Part shown: in pieces, positions 38,627 through 51,429 of the stretch
Layout of the letters: every line of letters begins with the position of its first letter
How positions within the stretch are numbered: position 1 is the stretch's first letter
Made by a program: the position numbers and the translations under genes
NCBI RefSeq assembly: GCF_021018895.1
Contig: NC_079374.1
Span: 6,283,212-6,347,211 of the forward strand
Direction: 5' to 3'
Source of the DNA: Seriola aureovittata
Taxonomy: Eukaryota > Chordata > Actinopteri > Carangiformes > Carangidae
Length of the DNA: 64,000 bases
Notes under the pieces: model-generated
What the model was told of the DNA's origin: nothing
Database searches by the model: none
Seen by the model: the letters and a program-made list of their open reading frames with translations, nothing else

Positions 38627-41600
38627 ACCGTGACTTTTTTATAACTTACTATACCATGATGTTTATAGGCCTTACTATAATATGACGTTTTTTGGCATTT
38701 TTATGCCTTAATATACTATGTTGTTTTTATGACATTTTATGCCTTACTATACAATGACATTTTTATGAAATTTTTATGCCTTACTATACTATGACGTTTT
38801 TATGCCTTACTATACTGACATTTTTATGACATTTTATGCCTTACTATACTATGACGTTTTCATGTCTTACTATACAATGACATTTTTATGAAATTTTTAT
38901 GCCTTACTATACTGTGACGTTTTTATGCCTTACTATACTGACATTTTTATGACATTTTATGCCTTACTATACTATAACGTTTTTATGCCTTACTATACTA
39001 TGACATTTTTATGACATTTTATGCCTTACCATACTATGACGTTTTTATGACTTTTTATGCCTTACTATACTGACATTTTTATGACATTTTATGCCTTACT
39101 ATACTATGACGTTTTTATGCCTTACTATACTGACATTTTTATGACATTTTATGCCTTACTATACTATGACGTTTTTATGCCTTACTATACTATGACATTT
39201 TTATGACATTTTATGCCTTACTATACTATGACGTTTTTATGCCTTACTATACTATGACGTTTTTTGTCATTTTATGCCTTACTATACAATGACGTTTTTA
39301 TGCCTTACTATACTGTGACGTTTTTTTTTTTTTTTTTTTAAAAGTATATTTTTTTGGGCTTTTGTGCCTTTATTGGACAGGATAGTGGAGAGAGACAGGA
39401 AATGGGGAGGCAGAGAGAGGGGGAATGACATGCAGTAAAGGCCGTCCGATGCGGGACTCGAACCGGGGCCAACTGCAGCGAGGACTGTAGCCTCTACACA
39501 TGGGGCGCCTGCTTAGACCACTACGCCACACGACGCCCCTACTGTGACGTTTTTTAACGAAATTTTACGCCTTGCAATATTTTGACGTTTTTATGCCTTA
39601 CTATACTATGACGTTTTTATGACATTTTATGCCTTACTATACTATGACGTTTTTATGCTTTACTATACTATGACGTTTTTATGCTTTATTATACTATGAC
39701 GTTTTTGGACGTTTTTATGCCTTACTATACTGTGATGTTTTCATCACATTTTAGGCCTTACAATATTTTGACGTTTTTATGACATTTTATGCCTTACTAT
39801 ACTATGATGTTTTTATGCTTTGTTATACGATGACGTTTTTTGACATTTTTATGCCTTACTATACTATGATGTTTTTGACATTTTGTGCTTTACTATACAA
39901 TGACGTTTTTATGAAATTTTACGCCTTACTATACTATGACGTTTTTATCACTTTTTATGCCTTACTATACTATGACGTTTTTATGCTTTATTATACTATG
40001 ACATTTTTTGACATTTTTATGCTTTATTATACTATGACGTTTTTATGACATTTTATGCCTTACTATACTATGACGTTTTTATGACTTACTATACTCTGAC
40101 GTTTTTATGACATTTTATGCCTTACTATACCATGACTTTTTATGCGTCACTATACTATGACGTTTTTTGAAATTTTTATGCCTCACTATACTATGATGTT
40201 TTTTGAAATTATTATGCCTTACTATACTATGATGTTTTATGCTTTGTTATACTATGACGTTTTTTGACATTTTTATGCCTTACTATACTATGACATTTTT
40301 ATTACTTTTTATGCCTTACTCTACTATGACGTTTTTATGACTTTTTATGCCTCACTATACTATGATGTTTTTATGACATTTTATGCCTTACTATACTATG
40401 ACGTTTTTATGACATTTTATGCCTTACTATACTATGATGTTTTTATGCCTTACTATACTATGATGTTTTTATGACTTTTTATGCCTTACTATACTATGAC
40501 GTTTTTATGCCTTACTATACTGTGACGTTTTTATGCCTTACTATACTATGATGGATTTATGACTTTTTATGCCTTACTATACTATGACGTTTTTATGACT
40601 TTTTATGCCTTACTATACTATGACATTTTTATGACTTTTTATGCCTTACTATACTATGACGTTTTTATGACATTTTATGCCTTACTATACTATGACGTTT
40701 TTATGACATTTTATGCCTTACTATACTATGACGGATTTATGACATTTTATGCCTGACTATACTATGACGTTTTTATGCCTTACTATACTATGACGTTTTT
40801 ATGCCTTACTATACTGTGACGTTTTTATGCCTTACTATACTATGTTTTTATGCCTTACTATACTATGATGTTTTTATACCTTACTATACTATGACGTTTT
40901 TATGCCTTACTATACTATGACGTTTTTATGCCTTACTATACTGTGACGTTTTTATGCCTTACTATACTATGTTTTTATGCCTTACTATACTATGACATTT
41001 TTATGCCTTACTATACTGTGACGTTTTTATGAAATTTTACGCCTTACTATACTATGACGTTTTTATCACTTTTTATGACTATGACGTTTTTATGACTTAC
41101 TATACTATGACGTATTTATCACTTTTTATGCTTTACTATACTATGACGTTTTTATGCTTTATTATACTATGACATTTTTATGCTTTATTATACTATGACG
41201 TTTTTATGACATTTTATGCCTTACTATACTATGATGTTTTTATGACTTACTATACTCTGTGGTTTTTTGACATTTTTATGCCTTACTATACTATGACGTT
41301 TTTATACCTTACTATACTGTGACGTTTTTATGCCTTACTATACTATGATGGATTTATGACTTTTTATGCCTTACTATACTATGACGTTTTTATACCTTAC
41401 TATACTGTGACGTTTTTATGCCTTACTATACTATGATGGATTTATGACTTTTTAGCCTTACTATACTATGACGTTTTTATGACATTTTATGCCTAACTAT
41501 ACTATGACGTTTTTATGACTTTTTATGCCTTACTATACTATGACATTTTTATGACTTTTCATGCCTTACTATACTATGACGTTTTTATGACATTTTATAC

Positions 41601-44600
41601 CTTACTATACTATGACGTTTTTATGACATTTTATGCCTTACTATACTATGACGTTTTTATGACATTTTATGCCTGACTATACTATGACGTTTTTATGCCT
41701 TACTATACTATGATGTTTTTATGACTTTTTATGCCTTACTATACTATGACGTTTTTATGCCTTACTATACTATGACGTTTTTATGACATTTTTATGACAT
41801 TTTATGCCTTACTATACTATGACTTTTTTGTGACTTTTTATGCCTTACTATACTATGACGTTTTTATGACATTTTATGCCTTACTATACTATGACGTTTT
41901 TATGCTTTACTATACTATGACGTTTTTATGCTTTATTATACTATGACGTTTTTGGACGTTTTTATGCCTTACTATACTGTGATGTTTTCATCACATTTTA
42001 GGCCTTACAATATTTTGACGTTTTTATGACATTTTATGCCTTACTATACAATGACGTTTTTATGCTTTGTTATACGATGACGTTTTTTGACATTTTTATG
42101 CCTTACTATACTATGATGTTTTTGACATTTTGTGCCTTACTATACAATGACGTTTTTATGAAATTTTACGCCTTACTATACTATGACGTTTTTATCACTT
42201 TTTATGCCTTACTATACTATGACGTTTTTATGCTTTATTATACTATGACATTTTTTGACATTTTTATGCTTTATTATACTATGACGTTTTTATGACATTT
42301 TATGCCTTACTATACTATGACGTTTTTATGACTTACTATACTCTGACGTTTTTATGACATTTTATGCCTTACTATACCATGACTTTTTATGCGTCACTAT
42401 ACTATGACGTTTTTTGAAATTTTTATGCCTCACTATACTATGATGTTTTTTGAAATTATTATGCCTTACTATACTATGATGTTTTATGCTTTGTTATACT
42501 ATGACGTTTTTTGACATTTTTATGCCTTACTATACTATGACATTTTTATTACTTTTTATGCCTTACTCTACTATGACGTTTTTATGACTTTTTATGCCTC
42601 ACTATACTATGATGTTTTTATGACATTTTATGCCTTACTATACTATGACGTTTTTATGACATTTTATGCCTTACTATACTATGATGTTTTTATGCCTTAC
42701 TATACTATGATGTTTTTATGACTTTTTATGCCTTACTATACTATGACGTTTTTATGCCTTACTATACTGTGACGTTTTTATGCCTTACTATACTATGATG
42801 GATTTATGACTTTTTATGCCTTACTATACTATGACGTTTTTATGACTTTTTATGCCTTACTATACTATGACATTTTTATGACTTTTTATGCCTTACTATA
42901 CTATGACGTTTTTATGACATTTTATGCCTTACTATACTATGACGTTTTTATGACATTTTATGCCTTACTATACTATGACGGATTTATGACATTTTATGCC
43001 TGACTATACTATGACGTTTTTATGCCTTACTATACTATGACGTTTTTATGCCTTACTATACTGTGACGTTTTTATGCCTTACTATACTATGTTTTTATGC
43101 CTTACTATACTATGACGTTTTTATGCCTTACTATACTGTGACGTTTTTATGCCTTACTATACTATGTTTTTATGCCTTACTATACTATGATGTTTTTATA
43201 CCTTACTATACTATGACGTTTTTATGCCTTACTATACTATGACGTTTTTATGCCTTACTATACTGTGACGTTTTTATGCCTTACTATACTATGTTTTTAT
43301 GCCTTACTATACTATGACATTTTTATGCCTTACTATACTGTGACGTTTTTATGAAATTTTACGCCTTACTATACTATGACGTTTTTATCACTTTTTATGA
43401 CTATGACGTTTTTATGACTTACTATACTATGACGTATTTATCACTTTTTATGCTTTACTATACTATGACGTTTTTATGCTTTATTATACTATGACATTTT
43501 TATGCTTTATTATACTATGACGTTTTTATGACATTTTATGCCTTACTATACTATGATGTTTTTATGACTTACTATACTCTGTGGTTTTTTGACATTTTTA
43601 TGCCTTACTATACTATGACGTTTTTATACCTTACTATACTGTGACGTTTTTATGCCTTACTATACTATGATGGATTTATGACTTTTTATGCCTTACTATA
43701 CTATGACTTTTTATGCCTTACTATACTGTGACGTTTTTATGCCTTACTATACTATGATGGATTTATGACTTTTTAGCCTTACTATACTATGACGTTTTTA
43801 TGACATTTTATGCCTAACTATACTATGACGTTTTTATGACTTTTTATGCCTTACTATACTATGACATTTTTATGACTTTTCATGCCTTACTATACTATGA
43901 CGTTTTTATGACATTTTATACCTTACTATACTATGACGTTTTTATGACATTTTATGCCTTACTATACTATGACGTTTTTATGACATTTTATGCCTGACTA
44001 TACTATGACGTTTTTATGCCTTACTATACTATGATGTTTTTATGACTTTTTATGCCTTACTATACTATGACGTTTTTATGCCTTACTATACTATGACGTT
44101 TTTATGACATTTTTATGACATTTTATGCCTTACTATACTATGACTTTTTTGTGACTTTTTATGCCTTACTATACTATGACGTTTTTATGACTTTTTATGC
44201 CTTACTATACTATGACGTTTTTATGCCTTACTATACTGTGACGTTTTTATGCCTTACTATACTATGATGGTTTTATGACTTTTTATGCCTTACTATACTA
44301 TGACGTTTTTATGCCTTACTATACTATGACGTTTTTATGACATTTTTATGACATTTTATGCCTTACTATACTATGACTTTTTTGTGACTTTTTATGCCTT
44401 ACTATACTATGACGTTTTTATGACTTTTTATGCCTTACTATACTATGACGTTTTTATGACTTTTTATGCCTTACTATACTATGACGTTTTTATGCCTTAC
44501 TATACTGTGACGTTTTTATGCCTTACTATACTATGATGGTTTTATGACTTTTTATGCCTTACTATACTATGACGTTTTTATGCCTTACTATACTGTGACG

Positions 44601-47600
44601 TTTTTATGCCTTACTATACTATGACGTTTTTATGAAATTTTACGCCTTACTATACTATGACGTTTTTATCACTTTTTATGACTATGACGTTTTTATGACT
44701 TACTATACTATGACGTTTTTATCACTTTTTATGCTTTACTATACTATGACGTTTTTATGCTTTATTATACTATGACATTTTTATGCTTTATTATACTATG
44801 ACGTTTTTATGACATTTTATGCCTTACTATACTATGACGTTTTTATGACTTACTATACTCTGTGGTTTTTTGACATTTTTATGCCTTACTATACTATGAC
44901 GTTTTTATACCTTACTATACTGTGACGTTTTTATGCCTTACTATACTATGATGGATTTATGACTTTTTATGCCTTACTATACTATGACGTTTTTATACCT
45001 TACTATGCTGTGACGTTTTTATGCCTTACTATACTATGATGGATTTATGACTTTTTATGCCTTACTATACTATGACGTTTTTATGACATTTTATGCCTAA
45101 CTATACTATGACGTTTTTATGACTTTTTATGCCTTACTATACTATGACATTTTTATGACTTTTCATGCCTTACTATACTATGACGTTTTTATGACATTTT
45201 ATACCTTACTATACTATGACGTTTTTATGACATTTTATGCCTTACTATACTATGACGTTTTTATGACATTTTATGCCTGACTATACTATGACGTTTTTAT
45301 GCCTTACTATACTATGACGTTTTTATGCCTTACTATACTGTGACGTTTTTATGCCTTACTATACTATGATGTTTTTATGACTTTTTATGCCTTACTATAC
45401 TATGACGTTTTTATGCCTTACTATACTATGACGTTTTTATGACTTTTTATGCCTTACTATACTATGACATTTTTATGACATTTTATGCCTTACTATACTA
45501 TGACTTTTTTGTGACTTTTTATGCCTTACTATACTATGATGTTTTTATGACTTTTTATGCCTTACTATACTATGACGTTTTTATGACTTTTTATGCCTTA
45601 CTATACTATGACGTTTTTATGCCTTACTATACTGTGACGTTTTTATGCCTTACTATACTATGATGGTTTTATGACTTTTTATGCCTTACTATACTATGAC
45701 GTTTTTATGCCTTACTATACTGTGACGTTTTTATGCCTTACTATACTATGATGGTTTTATGACTTTTTATGCCTTACTATACTATGACGTTTTTATGACA
45801 TTTTATGCCTTACTATACTATGACGTTTTTATGACATTTTATGCCTTACTATACTATGACTTTTTTATGCCTTACTATACTGTGACGTTTTTATGCCTTA
45901 CTATACTGTGATGGTTTTATGACTTTTTATGCCTAACTATACTATGACGTTTTTATGACATTTTATGCCTGACTATACTATGACGTTTTTATGCCTTACT
46001 ATACTATGACGTTTTTATGCTTTATTATACTATGACGTTTTTGGACGTTTTTATGCCTTACTATACTGTGATGTTTTTATCACATTTTATACCTCACTAT
46101 ACTATGACGTTTTTATGACATTTTATGCCTTACTATACTGTGACGTTTTTATGCCTTACTATACTATGATGTTTTTATGACTTTTTATGCCTTACTATAC
46201 TATGACGTTTTTATGACTTTTTATGCCTTACTATACTATGACGTTTTTAAGACATTTTCTGCCTTACTATACTATGACGTTTTTATCACTTTTTATGCCT
46301 TACTATACTGTGACGTTTTTATGCCTTACTATACTATGACGTTTTTATGTTTTACTATACTATGAAGTTTTTATGACTTTTTATGCCTTACTATACTATG
46401 ACGTTTTTATGCCTTACTATACTATGACGTTTTAATGACTTTTTATGACTTACTATACTATGACATTTTTATGAAATTTTATGCCTTACTATACTATGAC
46501 GTTTTTATGACTTTTTATGACTTACTATACTATGACGTTTTTATGACTTTTTATGCCTTACTATACTATGACGTTTTTATGACTTTTTATGCCTTACTAT
46601 ACTATGACGTTTTTATGCCTTACTATACTGTGACGTTTTTATGCCTTACTATACTATGACGTTTTTATGCCTTACTATACTGTGACGTTTTTATGTCTTA
46701 CTATACTATGACGTTTTTATGCCTTACTATACTATGACGTTTTTATGATTTTTTATGCCTTACTATACTATGACATTTTTATGACATTTTATGCCTTACT
46801 ATACTATGACTTTTTTGTGACTTTTTATGCCTTACTATACTATGACTTTTTTGTGACTTTTTATGCCTTACTATACTATGACATTTTTATGACTTTTTAT
46901 GCCTTACTATACTATGACATTTTTATGACTTTTTATGCCTTACTATACTATGACGTTTTTATGCCTTACTATACTGTGACGTTTTTATGCCTTACTATAC
47001 TATGATGGTTTTATGACTTTTTATGCCTTACTATACTATGACGTTTTTATGACATTTTATGCCTTACTATACTATGACGTTTTTATGCTTTATTATACTA
47101 TGACATTATTTGACATTTTTAATGCTTTATTATACTATGACGCTTTTATGACATTTTATGCCTTACTATACTATGACGTTTTTATGCCTTACTATACTGT
47201 GACGTTTTTATGCCTTACTATACTATGATGGTTTTATGACTTTTTATGCCTTACTATACTATGACGTTTTTATGACATTTTATGCCTAACTATACTATGA
47301 CGTTTTTATGACATTTTATGCCTGACTATACTATGACGTTTTTATGCCTTACTATACTATGACGTTTTTATGCTTTATTATACTATGACGTTTTTGGACG
47401 TTTTTATGCCTTACTATACTGTGACGTTTTTATCACATTTTATACCTCACTATACTATGACTTATTTATGACATTTTATGCCTTACTATACTATGACGTT
47501 TTTATGCCTTACTATACTATGATGTTTTTATGACTTTTTATGCCTTACTATACTATGACGTTTTTATGACTTTTTATGCCTTACTATACTATGACATTTT

Positions 47601-50590
47601 TATGAAATTTTATGCCTTACTATACTATTATGGTTTTATGACTTTTTATGCCTTACTATACTATGACGTTTTTATGCCTTACTATACTGTGACGTTTTTA
47701 TGCCTTACTATACTATGATGTTTTTGTGACTTTTTATGCCTTACTATACTATGACGTTTTTATGACTTTTTATGCCTTACTATACTATGACGTTTTTATG
47801 CCTTACTATACTGTGACGTTTTTATGCCTTACTATACTATGATGTTTTTATGACTTTTTATGCCTTACTATACTATGACGTTTTTATGCCTTACTATACT
47901 ATGACGTTTTTATGACTTTTTATGCCTTACCAAACTATGACGTTTTTATGACTTTTTAAGCCTTACTATACTATGACGTTTTTATGCCTTACTATACTGT
48001 GACGTTTTTATGCCTTACTATACTATGATGGTTTTATGACTTTTTATGCCTTACTATACTATGACGTTTTTATGACATTTTATGCCTTACTATACTATGA
48101 CGTTTTTATGCTTTATTATACTATGACATTTTTTGACATTTTTATGCCTTACTATACTATGATGTTTTTTGACATTTTATGCCTTACTATACTATGACGT
48201 TTTTATGCCTTACTATACTATGATGGTTTTATGACTTTTAAGCCTTAATATACTATGATGTTTTTTGACATTTTATGCCTTATTATACTATGACGTTTTT
48301 ATGCTTTACTATACTATGATGTTTTTTGACATTTTATGCCTTACTATACTATGACGTTTTTATGACATTTTATGCCTTAATATACTATGATGTTTTTATG
48401 CTTTATTATACTATGACATTTTTTGACATTTTTATGCTTTATTATACTATGACGTTTTTATGACATTTTATGCCTTACTATACTATGACGTTTTTATGAC
48501 TTACTAAACTCTGACGTTTTTTGACATTTTTATGCCTTACTATACTATGACGTTTTTATGCCTTACTATACTGTGAGGTTTTTATGCCTTACTATACTAT
48601 GACGTTATTATGACTTTTTATGCCTTACTATACTATGATGTTTTTATGCCTTACTATACTATGACGTTTTTATGCTTTATTATACTATGATGTTTTTTGA
48701 CATTTTATGCCTTACTATACTATGACGTTTTTATGCTTTATTATACTATGAGAGTTTTTTGACATTTTTATGCCTTACTATACTATGATGGTTTTATGAC
48801 TTTTTATGCCTTACTATACCATGACGTTTTTATGACATTTTATGCCTTACTATACTATGACGTTTTTATGCCTTACTATACTATTATGGTTTTATGACTT
48901 TTTATGCCTTACTATACTATGACGTTTTTATGCCTTACTATACTGTGACGTTTTTATGCCTTACTATACTATGATGTTTTTGTGACTTTTTATGCCTTAC
49001 TATACTATGATGTTTTTATGACTTTTTATGCCTTACTATACTATGACGTTTTTATGCCTTACTATACTGTGACGTTTTTATGCCTTACTATACTATGATG
49101 TTTTTATGACTTTTTATGCCTTACTATACTATGACGTTTTTATGCCTTACTATACTATGACGTTTTTATGACTTTTTATGCCTTACTAAACTATGACGTT
49201 TTTATGACTTTTTAAGCCTTACTATACTATGACGTTTTTATGCCTTACTATACTGTGACGTTTTTATGCCTTACTATACTATGATGGTTTTATGACTTTT
49301 TATGCCTTACTATACTATGACGTTTTTATGCTTTATTATACTATGACATTTTTTGACATTTTTATGCCTTACTATACTATGATGTTTTTTGACATTTTAT
49401 GCCTTACTATACTATGACGTTTTTATGCCTTACTATACTATGATGGTTTTATGACTTTTAAGCCTTAATATACTATGATGTTTTTTGACATTTTATGCCT
49501 TAATATACTATGACGTTTTTATGCTTTACTATACTATGATGTTTTTTGACATTTTATGCCTTACTATACTATGACGTTTTTATGACATTTTATGCCTTAA
49601 TATACTATGATGTTTTTATGCTTTATTATACTATGACATTTTTTGACATTTTTATGCTTTATTATACTATGACGTTTTTATGACATTTTATGCCTTACTA
49701 TACTATGACGTTTTTATGACTTACTAAACTCTGACGTTTTTTGACATTTTTATGCCTTACTATACTATGACGTTTTTATGCCTTACTATACTGTGAGGTT
49801 TTTATGCCTTACTATACTATGACGTTATTATGACTTTTTATGCCTTACTATACTATGATGTTTTTATGCCTTACTATACTATGACGTTTTTATGCTTTAT
49901 TATACTATGATGTTTTTTGACATTTTATGCCTTACTATACTATGACGTTTTTATGCTTTATTATACTATGACATTTTTTGACATTTTTATGCCTTACTAT
50001 ACTATGATGGTTTTATGACTTTTTATGCCTTACTATACCATGACGTTTTTATGACATTTTATGCCTTACTATACTATGACGTTTTTATGCCTTACTATAC
50101 TATGATGGTTTTCTGACTTTTTCTGACTAACTATACTGTTGTTTTTATGACATTTTATGCCTTACTATACTATGACGTTTTTATGACATTTTATGCCTTA
50201 CTATACTATGTTGCTTTTATGACATTTTATGCCTTACTATACTATGACGTTTTTATGCTTTATTATATTATGACGTTTTTTGACATTTTTATGCCTTACT
50301 ATACCATGACGTTTTTGGATGTTTTTATAACATTTTAGGCCTTACAATATTTTGACGTTTTTTTGACATTTTATGCCTTACTATACTATGACGTTTTTAT
50401 GACTTACTATACTATGACGTTTTTGACCTTTTTATGCCTTACTGTGCGATTATGTTTTTTTTACGTTTTTATGCCTTACTATACTATGATGTTTTTATAA
50501 CATTTTAAGCCTCACTTTACTATGATGTTTTTGGACATTTTTTTGCCTCATTATACTATGTCTTAGTATACCATGACTTATGACTTATGA
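38627..50590 (+). repeat. Satellite-like tandem array, forward arm, about 12 kb
   Basis: Hundreds of tandem units built on the core CCTTACTATACTATGACG followed by a T run and AT. Two unit lengths alternate: a 26-bp unit, and a 36-bp unit that adds a 10-bp insert of type ATGACATTTT or ATGACTTTTT. Units are degenerate up to about 39.3 kb and more uniform inside, the usual picture when unequal exchange homogenises the centre of an array. It is interrupted by one SINE at 39321-39539. Where 36-bp units run together they give open frames of MTFYALLYYDVF repeats, because 36 is a multiple of three; I see no sign of real coding. Confidence 0.97.
39321..39539 (-). mobile_element. tRNA-derived SINE inserted in the array
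   Basis: On the minus strand it starts GGGGCGTCGTGTGGCG, with a pol III A box TGGCGTAGTGG (+ strand 39518-39528) and a perfect B box GGTTCGAGTCC (39454-39464). A tail follows with CCTGTCTCTC and AATAAAGGC, ending in an A run (T19 on the + strand at 39321-39339). Array sequence TACTGTGACG plus T's lies on both sides (39311-39320 and from 39540), a target-site duplication that marks a retrotransposition insertion. The tRNA-like head and general layout match widespread teleost SINEs; I cannot name the family. Confidence 0.88.
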
Positions 50591-50750
50591 TATGTCTCTA
50601 TACCGAGAGTGATGTTACCATATGTGTGACGTACAGGAGGATATATTATTATGGAATTTATATATATCTTCTGGATACATGAATACATAAGTTTATAACA
50701 CATGAAATAAAATGCAATAAAGCAAAGCAGTAAAATGCAACTTTATTAAA
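50591..50750. other. Unique AT-rich spacer next to the LINE fragment
   Basis: Non-array sequence between the last forward units and the LINE tail, with TATATATATC and AAATAAAATGCAATAAA. It may be part of the LINE insertion or of an older flank. Nothing further was recognised. Confidence 0.5.
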
Positions 50751-51273
50751 AGAGAAGATAAGATATTCCTTTATTAGTCCTACAGTGGGAAAATTATAGT
50801 ATTACAGGAACAAAGTGACACCATAAGAAAGAAAATACAATGAAAAGTCAGTACTAAGTACTAAAAAAAGATAAAAATAATAAGAATATAATAATATAAT
50901 ATGTACAATTAGACAATAAATATAACAAAACACAAGACAATAGCAACAGATAAGTACCATTACACAGTAAATTATTGCACATGTTGAATTATTGCACATA
51001 GTGATTTGTCAGTCTTTGGTATCTGTGTGTATAGTTCACAGTGTGCAGTGTTTTTACAGTTTATACAGTTTGACAGCAGTAGGAAGGGAAGACCAGTGGT
51101 ATCTCTCCTTCACACACCACAGGTGCAGCAGCCTGTCGCTGAAGGGGCTGCTCAGTGCTGCTAAAGTGGGGTGGGAGATGTTTTCCAACAGGGATGATAG
51201 CTTCACCATCATCCTCCTGTTGCTCCACTGGGTTGAGGGGGAATCCCAAGACATAGCTGGCCTTCCTCATCAG
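50751..51273 (-). mobile_element. 5'-truncated LINE fragment (3' end of ORF2 and UTR)
   Basis: The minus-strand frame at 51254-51054 ends FSDRLLHLWCVKERYHWSSL then PTAVKLYKL and a stop. This resembles the extreme C-terminus of fish non-LTR reverse transcriptases of the CR1/L2/Rex type (R..R...CVKER...SLP.AV.L). An AT-rich 3' UTR follows, ending AGGACTAATAAAGGAATATC, a tail common in teleost genomes. No catalytic domain is present, so the copy is dead. The clade is uncertain. Confidence 0.6.
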
Positions 51274-51274
51274 T

Positions 51275-51429
51275 ACTATGACGTTTTTATACCTTATTAT
51301 ACTGTATTGTGACTTCCTGGCCCTGGGGCCTTTCTCTGTGAAGTATATGACTTATTGTTCTATGACTTTTTTTATGACTCACTATACTATGACTTATGCA
51401 TTACTTTATTTTATTCCATACTATACTAT
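51275..51429 (+). repeat. Degenerate forward-arm units next to the inversion point
   Basis: TACTATGACGTTTTTATACC and later TGACTCACTATACTATGAC are forward-oriented units, mixed with unrelated sequence. Their presence to the right of the LINE fragment shows that the LINE fragment lies inside the forward arm, and that the orientation switch is at about 51430 and not at the LINE edge. Confidence 0.8.

Noticed and set aside
39340..39539. A functional tRNA gene suggested by the A and B boxes
   Set aside because: The head continues into a SINE body with an A tail and target duplication, and the acceptor stem cannot be closed; it is tRNA-derived, not a tRNA gene.
39779..50338. Many open frames of MTFYALLYYDVF repeats in the forward arm, and MPYYTMTFFDVF types in the inverted arm
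   Set aside because: They arise because the 36-bp unit is a multiple of three and lacks stops in one frame. They break wherever a 26-bp unit occurs, have no splice context, and appear on opposite strands in the two arms.
51054..51254. A host gene on the minus strand in the array spacer
   Set aside because: The frame is short, ends like a LINE reverse transcriptase C-terminus and is followed by a LINE-like tail; it is a truncated retroelement.
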